This document shows positions 9,551 through 16,179 of a DNA stretch of 24,195 nucleotides, one piece after another; the stretch's first letter is position 1, and each line of letters begins with the position of its first letter. The notes under the pieces are model-generated. The model was not told the origin of the DNA. It ran no database searches and was given only the letters and a program-made list of their open reading frames with translations. Source of the stretch: a virus; the IMG/VR virus record IMGVR_UViG_3300030102_001182, positions 1 through 24,195 of that record. One strand, given 5' to 3'. A program made the translations under genes and the position numbers.

Positions 9551-11368
9551 TTAATCTCCGCGATATGGTTTTATAAATTGACTTACTTCTATGTTGGTTG
9601 CTAAATCATTAAATGTATCAGTAAACTCTTTGCCTTCTATAGCGTTGCCGACTTGCCTGCCAGAAGAATCCACAAACACTATCTTCTTAAGTTGTAACCC
9701 GCCGCCTGTTTTTTCTTCGTATATACCACGCGCAGTGTTAACGATGTCTCCAAGTGTTTGGTCTTGGTTTGCCCTATCGGTGAATAACTTGATAAAGAAG
9801 TTCCTGTCGTCTGCTCCTCTATTCATCATCACACTATACATAGCTTGTCCGATAACAGTTCTCATACCATCAACCATCTGTGTAGATAACAACCCATTTC
9901 TCTGTGCGTTACTAAACTTATCTATCATTCGCTTGAAGTGAATGTTTCCTTCATTAGCAGTTATATCGGTAATCTTGCCATCATCATAAAGAGCCTCTGT
10001 AAAGTTAACAAAGTCTTTGTCAAATGCCTCATAGGCATCTTTGACAGCGTCATTAGTTAATTTAGCACTTTCTATTCTATTGTTTTGGAGTTTTAGTTTT
10101 AGCTCCTCGTTAAACTTCCTACTTGTTATATTGAAGGATTGTTCTTGTAACCTGTTTACACTAACGTTCCCAGTTTCTAGTAGATTTAAACTTTCCTGGA
10201 ACTCTTTCTGGAAGTCGCCGCCTGCAGCTACTGCTAAGGCTGCAGCTATTTCTGCCCTATTTATATCAATCTCATCATCATATTCTGGCAATGTTCTCAA
10301 GTCTTCTGGGTCTTTAACATTATATTTACGGAAAATCGCTCTGGTTTTATCTACAGTAGATTGTTCTATACCCACCTCTTTTAAAAGACTTTGATTTTGT
10401 TCTATAAAAGCAAACAATTGTTCTGGGGTAGCTTGATAAGGCATTGCAACATTTGATTCTCCTATACGTGTTAGAAGGTCTTGTCGTTTGTCTTGCGCTA
10501 TTTTTAAATCGCCTGCAGCCTTAATGTTTTCTTCGGTAGGTTCAGCACGAGTTCTAATGGGAACTTTGCTATCCATTCCTTCTCCGGACATACGCGAAGA
10601 AATTGAGTCGGGCGTTGACGCTTTTCTTAGGGTTTCTATTTCAGAGTCTACTTCTGTTAAATCTTGTCCTAGTTTTGCCCTGTAAGCATCTAACCCTTGG
10701 TTAAATTGGGTTCCTAAATCAACAATCATTTGAAAAGCAGAAGCTGGGTCTAGGTCCCCTGTCTCTACCAGTCCTTCTATAACACCCACTGCTTGCGGAA
10801 CACTACCCGCTTGTTCTATTTTTTCGGAATTCGAAAGTTTTTTATTTGCCTCAAGACCAGCTAAAGTTAGTATCCCCTGCGCTCTGCCACCAAAAGCTTC
10901 TCCGCCTGCAGTAATTCTATCTGCTTTGCTTTGTAAAATAGTATTAACCATAGTACGAAGACCCTCTCTATTAGTTGTCATAACAATATCTTGTGGGTCA
11001 TTACTAAACCCAAGGGTCTTTGGCACAATGCCCTGTTTGCCTTGTATCTCAAAAGTTATACCAGCGGGTCCTTCTCTTAAGCCTACTATTTTCCCTTTTT
11101 CTTTTTGTCCACTATTTATATCAGTGTATGTAGTTGCAGTGGGGCTAGCATTTAAGATATTAACTATCTTCTGTATCCCATTCTCTTCCTCAAACAATTG
11201 ATCAAACTTAACATCATCTATCTGTGCGTACTCATCATTATCTTTGATATTTAAAAGGTCTATATAAGGTGACACGCTTTCTAAAAGTACTTTAGCCTCG
11301 CGATCATTTCGCTCTGATATGCTACTGCCTATAGAGTAGGCTCTTTGTATGTCTGATAAAGTTGCCAT
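9551..11368 (-). CDS. Internal virion protein, T7 gp15-like by position (605 aa)
   Basis: A 605-residue soluble-looking protein with no signal peptide and no clear membrane segment. The N-terminal 60 residues are helical and charged. A beta-rich segment follows around residues 95-135 (GLREGPAGITFEIQGKQGIVP), and the rest is mainly helical and rich in Glu, Asp, Asn and Gln. I do not recognise a named domain. The case for a role is context: it lies between two small Ala/Gln-rich proteins and a giant protein, exactly where T7 gene 15 (747 residues) lies between genes 14 and 16, and it shares the helical, soluble character of core proteins. The gap to the preceding stop is one base and no strong ribosome-binding site is visible, so translation is probably coupled. 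Function as a core/ejection component is inferred. Confidence 0.6.
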   Translation of the reverse strand: MATLSDIQRAYSIGSSISERNDREAKVLLESVSPYIDLLNIKDNDEYAQIDDVKFDQLFEEENGIQKIVNILNASPTATTYTDINSGQKEKGKIVGLREGPAGITFEIQGKQGIVPKTLGFSNDPQDIVMTTNREGLRTMVNTILQSKADRITAGGEAFGGRAQGILTLAGLEANKKLSNSEKIEQAGSVPQAVGVIEGLVETGDLDPASAFQMIVDLGTQFNQGLDAYRAKLGQDLTEVDSEIETLRKASTPDSISSRMSGEGMDSKVPIRTRAEPTEENIKAAGDLKIAQDKRQDLLTRIGESNVAMPYQATPEQLFAFIEQNQSLLKEVGIEQSTVDKTRAIFRKYNVKDPEDLRTLPEYDDEIDINRAEIAAALAVAAGGDFQKEFQESLNLLETGNVSVNRLQEQSFNITSRKFNEELKLKLQNNRIESAKLTNDAVKDAYEAFDKDFVNFTEALYDDGKITDITANEGNIHFKRMIDKFSNAQRNGLLSTQMVDGMRTVIGQAMYSVMMNRGADDRNFFIKLFTDRANQDQTLGDIVNTARGIYEEKTGGGLQLKKIVFVDSSGRQVGNAIEGKEFTDTFNDLATNIEVSQFIKPYRGD

Positions 11369-11369
11369 A

Positions 11370-11939
11370 TTAAATCTGGAACGCAGCTAATATACTAGCT
11401 GCCATATTACCCATTTGAGAAGCATAATTAGCTTTCGCTTGTTTGTATGCTCCTCTCCTTTGCACTTCGCCTTGGGCCGCAGTGCCTAGCCCTTGTAAAG
11501 CCCTGGCGTTAACGCCTTGACCTATGCCGATCATTTCTTGCAACAGCGCTTGGTTCATGGCTCTTTGCCTAACTCTAGCATTATTTACCGTGTTAGCTAA
11601 AGATAGAGCTCCGCCTCTTTGTGCGGTCCGTTGCTGTTGTTGAAGTTGTGCTTGAGATAAACCCGCGCCGCCGTAACGTTCTAGATTACGTTTTTGTATG
11701 GCCGCAGCTATTCTTCTTTGCTTCGCTGCATTCACTCTAGATCTATCTATGAGAGTAGTATCGTCGGTCTTACCTAACAAACGTTTTTCAAACTCTCTAA
11801 AATTTTCTACGTAGTCGTTATAATCTTCCCTAAGAATATCAGCAAAAACTTTATCGGGGTTATCTACAGGCGCTAATCCCCCCGCATAATCTTGCTGAGC
11901 GGGCTTGATAATACCTTCTATTTGACTCATTATCGCCAT
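11370..11939 (-). CDS. Small internal virion protein, T7 gp14-like (189 aa)
   Basis: A 189-residue protein rich in Ala, Gln and Arg. The N-terminal part is charged (EDYNDYVENFREFEKRLL). The middle holds a Gln run (LSQAQLQQQQRTAQRGG). The C-terminal half is Ala/Gly/Met-rich and ends MGNMAASILAAFQI, which could insert in or lie on a membrane. Size, composition and position just before the 605- and 2544-residue proteins resemble T7 gp14, the core protein that forms the outer-membrane pore on ejection. Family membership is inferred from context. The start at 11939 follows a weak GGAA; an in-frame ATG three codons later is an alternative. Confidence 0.5.
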   Translation of the reverse strand: MAIMSQIEGIIKPAQQDYAGGLAPVDNPDKVFADILREDYNDYVENFREFEKRLLGKTDDTTLIDRSRVNAAKQRRIAAAIQKRNLERYGGAGLSQAQLQQQQRTAQRGGALSLANTVNNARVRQRAMNQALLQEMIGIGQGVNARALQGLGTAAQGEVQRRGAYKQAKANYASQMGNMAASILAAFQI

Positions 11940-11950
11940 ATTTTATTCCG

Positions 11951-12571
11951 CTATGTTGGTGTCCCTTTCCCTATACTTCGTCCAAATATTATATCGAAAG
12001 GATTGTCACTCACGTTGATTCTATCTTCTTGCTCCGCCATTTCATTGTAAATGTTTGCAGCTCTATACTGCCCGACGTTCTGACCTGCTTGCTTACCTAA
12101 AGTAGTAAACATCCCTATACTACCGGCATCACGGATTCGTCTAGCTTTAGCCCTATTTAAAGTGTCAGTAGTAGCTATCTTAGAAGCTAAAGATAAACCA
12201 GCCTGGGTATCAGAAGCCATTTTGTTAGTAAACTTCATGCCCGTAATTTGATCACTTAGCCCAGCCTGAACCCCTTGCGTTGTACCCTGCAGTAGTTGGT
12301 CGGTGCCAGCTGAAGCCATGTCAGCTTGTGCATCTACCGATTCGACCGCACGTCTATTTGGGTTTGTAGTTAGAGCTTGCATGGTATCAGCCACAGCTAC
12401 ACCTTCTGCCCTGTCAACAAGACTGTCTGCCTCTATTTCAACCCTTTCTACAAATTCTTTTTGTTTGGGTAAAAATTCTTTCTTGAAATAATCTTTCTCA
12501 GCTAACGCTATGGAAGCATTTATTTTTTCTACTTCACTTGGCTTATACTCTGACTTCTTAGGTTTTCCCAC
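11951..12571 (-). CDS. Small internal virion protein, second gp14-like candidate (206 aa)
   Basis: The GTG start at 12571 overlaps the end of the GNAT-like gene by 14 bases, with AGGAG 11 bases upstream. Residues 1-60 are a highly charged, helical, Lys/Glu-rich region. Residues 60-165 are Ala/Gly/Thr/Gln-rich, low in charge and predicted helical (QADMASAGTDQLLQGTTQGVQAGLSDQ). The tail is mixed and ends GKGTPT. I do not recognise a named family. Composition and position between the GNAT-like protein and the other small Ala/Gln-rich protein suggest an internal core or ejection component. Two such proteins in a row, where T7 has one, could be a split or duplicated gp14 role. No evident membrane helix. 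Confidence 0.5.
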   Translation of the reverse strand: MGKPKKSEYKPSEVEKINASIALAEKDYFKKEFLPKQKEFVERVEIEADSLVDRAEGVAVADTMQALTTNPNRRAVESVDAQADMASAGTDQLLQGTTQGVQAGLSDQITGMKFTNKMASDTQAGLSLASKIATTDTLNRAKARRIRDAGSIGMFTTLGKQAGQNVGQYRAANIYNEMAEQEDRINVSDNPFDIIFGRSIGKGTPT

Positions 12572-13013
12572 TTTTAACCGTTCTCCTATATATCCTTGTA
12601 TCAGTATGCCAGCCTTTTGCTATTGCATACGGTTCCAATTCAGGTACATGAGATTGCGCTTCTATGTACTTACAGTCGGATTTCCTAGCTAACTCTTCAA
12701 TCCAATCTTGATGAGACAGCCACTGATGTCCGCCCTTATCATAAGTATACGCTAACCACATATACAATGTCTTGTCTTTTGTGTACCTATCTACGTCTAT
12801 AGTAAGTACTAAAAACCCGACTGGTGAGGTAAATAAAAACGCTCTTTCATTTACACAATCACTATAAACATCTTCGGGAATAAAAGTTAGACTTGGATTG
12901 TCTGCTAATATACTTTCTATGCCAGGCTTAATAATGTTCCACGTGGAACGTATATCAGTAAGCACTGGTTCGACAAAGTCATTAGTAGTCGATCTCCTTT
13001 CCGTATCTTCCAT
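12558..13013 (-). CDS. GNAT-like protein, T7 gp13-like position (151 aa)
   Basis: A 151-residue protein with an acetyltransferase-like alternation of strands and helices: a central strand pair (AFLFTSPVGFLVLTIDV), a helix (HQDWIEELARKSDCKYIEAQ), then a final strand region (YAIAKGWHTDTRIYRRTV). The LARKSDCKYIE...YAIAKGW pattern is typical of the C-terminal half of GNAT folds. The acetyl-CoA pyrophosphate loop (Q/R-x-x-G-x-G/A) is not apparent, so catalysis is doubtful. Known context: T7 gp13, encoded just before core genes 14-15-16, also has a GNAT-like fold. The ATG at 13013 lies 4 bases after a strong AGGAGG inside the preceding gene, with which it overlaps by 32 bases. A 16-base parS-like palindrome lies within this gene. 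Confidence 0.55.
   Translation of the reverse strand: MEDTERRSTTNDFVEPVLTDIRSTWNIIKPGIESILADNPSLTFIPEDVYSDCVNERAFLFTSPVGFLVLTIDVDRYTKDKTLYMWLAYTYDKGGHQWLSHQDWIEELARKSDCKYIEAQSHVPELEPYAIAKGWHTDTRIYRRTVKSGKT
12935..12950. promoter_or_regulatory. parS-like ParB-binding palindrome
   Basis: The sequence is TGTTCCACGTGGAACG. Positions 12936-12949 are a perfect 14-base palindrome (GTTCCACGTGGAAC) and match the bacterial parS consensus TGTTNCACGTGNAACA at every position except the last flanking base. It is embedded in the GNAT-like gene, where it encodes Arg-Ser-Thr-Trp-Asn. No ParA or ParB gene is visible in the window, so if it is bound, host ParB or a phage ParB encoded elsewhere would be the partner. 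Binding is inferred from the match alone. Confidence 0.55.
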
Positions 13014-13656
13014 AGCGCCTCCTTGGCCTACCTATTCCTTTGTATTTTACTGTTCGTTTTACACCCAGGTCCCCGCCTCTTGCACGAAGTTCTGCTTGTA
13101 CTATTTCACTATTAAACTGTGCTAGGTATTCCCTAGCTGCGCCAATGTCTGTCCACTCTCTGTTAGGCATGCGAAGTAATCTATACAAAGAACCATAAAC
13201 AATCGCATCTCTATACTGGTTCGAGATTGTGCTGTCAATATTATTGCTGGTCCTAGTTGGTTTTAAAGCAACACTAGCAATAACTTCTTTTGTTCCGCTT
13301 GGAACAGGAACAATCCAGAATAAACTAGAAGATTTTTGTAGGTAAACGTGCGGACTGCCTGTTCTATTTCTCCAGTCTGGGTAATTTAACTCTAAGCTAC
13401 GTGGACTTATGGGGTCCATGTCGTTCCCATCGTGCGTCATATATAAAACTTGATGCACTTCTGTAGCTACTGGGATATCAAAATCATACTCATACACCCC
13501 CGCAGTTGTATTAAAAGGGTCCATGTCTAGTATGTAAGCCTTTGACCTTTCGCAAAATTCTATAGTTGCAGATCGAATGTGCTGTTCAACTAAAGCATCT
13601 GGGCACAGTGGCACGTAAGGTAAGATGTCTTTTACTAAAGAAGTATAAGTTGCCAT
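12982..13656 (-). CDS. Connector/neck-type structural protein (224 aa)
   Basis: A 224-residue protein. It opens with a helical MATYTSLVKDILPYVPLCPDALVEQHIRSATIEFCERSKAY region, the arrangement seen in podovirus head-tail connector and tail-tube proteins. The beta-rich middle has a PVPSGTKEVIASVALKPTR strand. A helical region carries YRDAIVYGSLYRLLRMPNREW and then EYLAQFNSEIVQAELRARGG. The C-terminus is strongly basic (GRPRRRYGRYGK). The overall plan parallels the preceding connector gene, so the two may be paired neck or tail-tubular components (the T7 gp11 position). The start at 13656 lies one base after the stop of that gene, with no clear ribosome-binding site of its own. The exact role is inferred. 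Confidence 0.6.
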   Translation of the reverse strand: MATYTSLVKDILPYVPLCPDALVEQHIRSATIEFCERSKAYILDMDPFNTTAGVYEYDFDIPVATEVHQVLYMTHDGNDMDPISPRSLELNYPDWRNRTGSPHVYLQKSSSLFWIVPVPSGTKEVIASVALKPTRTSNNIDSTISNQYRDAIVYGSLYRLLRMPNREWTDIGAAREYLAQFNSEIVQAELRARGGDLGVKRTVKYKGIGRPRRRYGRYGKEIDY

Positions 13657-13657
13657 G

Positions 13658-14377
13658 TTATGCGCCGCGTACCATAGGTGATACAGATCCTATATTAGCG
13701 ATTGGATCACTGTTAGGATCTAATAATAATTGTGCTTGGGCTCCCTGTCCTACGCTTGCTTGGAAAAGCTGATAATGTGTACCTGCCCGTTGTGCATTTC
13801 CTGCGTACTCTGCGTCTTTTAGGTAAGCTCTGTATAGCACGAAGTCTACTATCGCGTTAGCATAGGTATCATCTATATCTATAGTGTCGCTGCCTTGAGT
13901 TAAATCAGTAGGCGACTTCGAATAAACTATTTCTAAGAAAGTGCTAGTGCTAGATGCTCCGGGATAAACATAAAAAACCCGTGGGTCATCGTCATCGAAA
14001 ACATAATTTTTAACAGTGGTCCCGTGGGTAGAAGATCCTGTTGCGTTAGGATCGTGCCAGTCCGGGTCTTGTGCGTTTAGAATATCCACGTTTACTAATC
14101 TAACCGCTCTTTTACCAGTTGCACCGCCAGAAGCATCAGACATGTTTCTAGTTATCTTTATCAAACGCAACCCTTCAGTAGGTATAGTTTGCCTAGTACC
14201 TACTACTAAAGCTACATTGGCTGTTTTAGCAGAAGCTTCAGGCCTAAAATTAACAATTTCTCTTTGGGCATCGTTGATATAACGACGTAATTCAGCGTCT
14301 GACCAACGGACACTGGTGGTATCTTGCAGAGTATCTCTTATTCTAGCTAATAAATTAGTCTCTGTTAGTGTGCCCAC
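13658..14377 (-). CDS. Head-tail adaptor protein, DUF6682-like (239 aa)
   Basis: A 239-residue protein with features I associate with the DUF6682 phage adaptor family: an N-terminal helix pair with RWSDAELRRYINDAQREIVNFRPEA, a strand region VGTRQTIPTEGLRLIKITRNM, then DPDWHDP, a DDPRVFYVYPGA strand, an EIVYSKSPTDL strand, and a C-terminal helical region NAIVDFVLYRAYLKDAEYAGNAQRAGTHYQLFQ. Such proteins sit beneath the portal and join head to tail. Placement downstream of the capsid gene fits. The GTG start at 14377 follows AAGGTG. The reading frame immediately after is a second connector-type protein, one base beyond the stop. Confidence 0.75.
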   Translation of the reverse strand: MGTLTETNLLARIRDTLQDTTSVRWSDAELRRYINDAQREIVNFRPEASAKTANVALVVGTRQTIPTEGLRLIKITRNMSDASGGATGKRAVRLVNVDILNAQDPDWHDPNATGSSTHGTTVKNYVFDDDDPRVFYVYPGASSTSTFLEIVYSKSPTDLTQGSDTIDIDDTYANAIVDFVLYRAYLKDAEYAGNAQRAGTHYQLFQASVGQGAQAQLLLDPNSDPIANIGSVSPMVRGA

Positions 14378-14388
14378 GTTTCACCTTA

Positions 14389-14763
14389 TTAATGTAGGCA
14401 GTTTTCTATTTCTTCAATCAGAGTAGATTTTTTCTTACGTCTATCTAATTCAATTCCGATAGAACGGCCATATTCTTCTAGTTCAATTTTAGTCATGCTT
14501 TTAAGATCAGGCTTAGGCGTTTCTACAACTGCCTCTTCTTCTATTGAAATTTCTTCTGTGATTGGCGCTTCTTCTACAACCGGAGCTTGTTCTACTACGG
14601 GTTCTGGAGCTTTCTCAACTCCGCCTTTCACTTCTGTACACCCTTCTTGCAAGCATAGTAAACCTAAGTCATCACCGACTTGTTTTGGTTCGTTTGCTTT
14701 TAAGTGTACGACTGCGCCCCAGGTAGAGGCTATTGACTTATCTTCGTTTGATACTATCCACAT
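14389..14763 (-). CDS. Virion-region protein with Pro/Glu/Val linker and HeH/SAP-like C-terminus (124 aa)
   Basis: Three parts are visible. Residues 1-45 form a small beta-like domain (WIVSNEDKSIASTWGAVVHLKANEPKQVG) containing two Cys in LLCLQEGC. Residues 50-85 are a low-complexity Pro/Glu/Val linker (EKAPEPVVEQAPVVEE). Residues 88-124 (LKSMTKIELEEYGRSIGIELD...STLIEEIE) look like a HeH or SAP-type helix-extension-helix motif, often used for nucleic-acid contact. It lies between the capsid gene and the head-tail adaptor, so it could be a minor head or head-completion protein. It has its own AGGAG site at 14771-14775, just after the hairpin that follows the capsid gene. Function is not recognised. 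Confidence 0.6.
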   Translation of the reverse strand: MWIVSNEDKSIASTWGAVVHLKANEPKQVGDDLGLLCLQEGCTEVKGGVEKAPEPVVEQAPVVEEAPITEEISIEEEAVVETPKPDLKSMTKIELEEYGRSIGIELDRRKKKSTLIEEIENCLH

Positions 14764-14778
14764 AATTTTCTCCTAAAT

Positions 14779-14805
14779 ATGGGTGACTACTAAATAGCCA
14801 CCCAT
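14779..14805 (-). terminator. Hairpin after the capsid gene (attenuator or processing site)
   Basis: Read on the minus strand, ATGGGTGGCTA, loop TTTAG, TAGTCACCCAT forms an 11-bp stem with a single G-T pair and a 5-base loop. It begins 15 bases after the capsid stop codon. Only a short ATTT follows, then the AGGAG of the next gene, so it is not a classical full-strength terminator. A partial terminator or a 3-prime stabilising/processing hairpin for the capsid message fits better. Confidence 0.55.
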
Positions 14806-14819
14806 ACAGAATAACACGA

Positions 14820-15965
14820 TTAGTATGCTACATCCAATCTAATAACACCGAAGTCCTCATCCTGTCCTGTGACATCTGAGTTGTACTTAGGCTTCTTAAG
14901 ACCGAATATCTTACCAATTGAGATACCGTTTTGGTTTCCATAGTCGAATGTGTCTTCTACTATTTCAGGGATACCAATGTCAGCCATAGCTAATGCTTGA
15001 GCACCGCAGAATAAACATGCAGAACCATTAACATCAGCGTTAGCGCCCCATTTGTATCCAGATGAACCAGCATTTGAAGATGAACCAGAAGTTGCACCAC
15101 TTGTGTTAAACACGTGTCTGAACTCATGGATCATCACACCATCAACCATTAGACTTGAAGAACCTGAGAACAAGCTTGACTGAGGTCCTCTGATACCAGC
15201 TTGTCTTACGTTAGCAAGGAAGTCTGAATCAAGTTTAAGGTCAGCCATTACTTGTGGGGTCACGAAGAGATGGAACATCTCATCATTACCCGCACCTCTT
15301 AGTCCTCTGATGTACTGATCTTTAGCATAAGCTTTTAGATCAACGATAGCGCTATAGCTTAGTTTGTCAGCTGCAGCAACTGCAGTAACATCACCAGCAA
15401 CGATACCGTTTGTAGCATCAAATCTTCTATGTCTATTAGAAGTTGGAGCAGTTACATCACTTGAAAACTCTAAGTCGTTTAGGTTTTGACCTGAAGTTAA
15501 TGATGCTCTTAGACCACCATTGTTCTTAAGGTTATATCCAATACCACTTAAAGTAAGGAATGCTAATTGGTCCATTCTGTCAGCCATTGCATAAGCAAGA
15601 GCATCTCTTGAATGTTCCCTGAAGTTCACAACTGATTTTTGATCAGCCAGTCTACCAGACAGTCTGTTTGCAAATCTCAATTGATCAATTTGTACGACGA
15701 TGTCGTACGCTCTTAACGCCTCTTCATTACCTTCGAGAGTGTTGTCTCCAACAATACCGTCACCAGTCATGTCGGCAAGAAGTGTTAAAACAGCTCTTGC
15801 TCCCTTTTCTGATTGGGTAAGCTCAGATATTCTCTGAACCATAGCGTTAGATCCGCTACCCGCGAATTGGTTAATGAAGGACATGTTTCTAGCTACACGC
15901 CAGAAGTCTCTAGACCAGATGGTAAGTTGTTCACTGGTCAAAGAAGCAAAGTTAGTATTTGCCAT
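14820..15965 (-). CDS. Major capsid protein, N4 gp56 family
   Basis: A 381-residue protein. The N-terminus (ANTNFASLTSEQLTIWSRDFWRVARNMSFINQFAG) and the following MVQRISELTQSEKGARAVLTLLADMTGDGIVGDNTLEGNEE region match the N4 gp56 (DUF4043-type) coat family, as does the REHSRDALAYAMADRMDQLAFLTLSG helix. These proteins form the icosahedral head shell with an HK97-type fold. Base use is noticeably smoother here than in neighbours, as expected of a highly expressed gene. A GGAG sits 9 bases before the ATG. Upstream are a candidate promoter and a structured leader; downstream is a hairpin, so it may be made as its own message within the operon. A His-Glu-Phe-Arg-His stretch near the C-terminal third is probably coincidental. 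Confidence 0.92.
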   Translation of the reverse strand: MANTNFASLTSEQLTIWSRDFWRVARNMSFINQFAGSGSNAMVQRISELTQSEKGARAVLTLLADMTGDGIVGDNTLEGNEEALRAYDIVVQIDQLRFANRLSGRLADQKSVVNFREHSRDALAYAMADRMDQLAFLTLSGIGYNLKNNGGLRASLTSGQNLNDLEFSSDVTAPTSNRHRRFDATNGIVAGDVTAVAAADKLSYSAIVDLKAYAKDQYIRGLRGAGNDEMFHLFVTPQVMADLKLDSDFLANVRQAGIRGPQSSLFSGSSSLMVDGVMIHEFRHVFNTSGATSGSSSNAGSSGYKWGANADVNGSACLFCGAQALAMADIGIPEIVEDTFDYGNQNGISIGKIFGLKKPKYNSDVTGQDEDFGVIRLDVAY

Positions 15966-16019
15966 AATAATGTCTCCATTAAAAATTAATTAACCAGTCG
16001 ACTTATTGGAGCGACTATT

Positions 16020-16124
16020 TGTCCGTATACCCTTTGTCGTTGGGGTTACGCTCTCGTTTTGGTACGGGTTACGAACCCGGCCAGTTTTACGCCCTGTGCC
16101 GGCGAGAAACGCTTTTTACGGACA
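16020..16124 (-). ncRNA. Structured leader RNA of the capsid gene
   Basis: Between scaffold and capsid genes, minus-strand RNA can fold into a closed, branched structure. P1 pairs TGTCCGTA (16124-16117) with TACGGACA (16027-16020), 8 bp perfect. P2 pairs GCGTTTCTCG (16112-16103) with CGAGAGCG (16056-16049), with one bulge and one G-U. P3 pairs CCGG (16102-16099) with CTGG (16084-16081). P4 is CGGGTT-CGT-AACCCG (16079-16065). P5 is ACCC/GGGT (16046-16043 with 16032-16029). The block is G+C-rich in an A+T-rich genome and carries several CGTAA words. I do not recognise it as a known riboswitch, ribozyme or tRNA. It ends about 55 bases before the capsid start. Confidence 0.55.
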
Positions 16125-16166
16125 CGACCCCGGTAAGATATCGCTCTTACGTGCGAACTTGTTTAA

Positions 16167-16175
16167 TTTATACCA
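16167..16175 (-). promoter_or_regulatory. Candidate extended -10 promoter for the capsid gene
   Basis: The minus strand reads TGG-TATAAA, an extended -10 element, overlapping the last bases of the scaffold gene region. A weak -35 (TGGTGA, 3 of 6) lies 17 bases upstream. Transcription would start near 16160, giving a leader of roughly 195 bases that contains the structured element. No experimental support. Confidence 0.4.
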
Positions 16176-16179
16176 CACT

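Noticed and set aside
15100-15145. HEFRH (HExxH-like) in the capsid protein
   Set aside because: No downstream third ligand and no peptidase context; the protein is a clear coat protein.
16065-16079. N4-type hairpin promoter (6-bp stem, 3-base loop)
   Set aside because: Shape is similar, but I see no virion RNA polymerase motifs in the giant protein and no repeated hairpins of this kind in the window.
16060-16085. tRNA-like T-arm (GGGTTCG...CCC) in the capsid leader
   Set aside because: The loop lacks the usual TTCRA pattern, and no acceptor or anticodon arm of the right size can be drawn around it.
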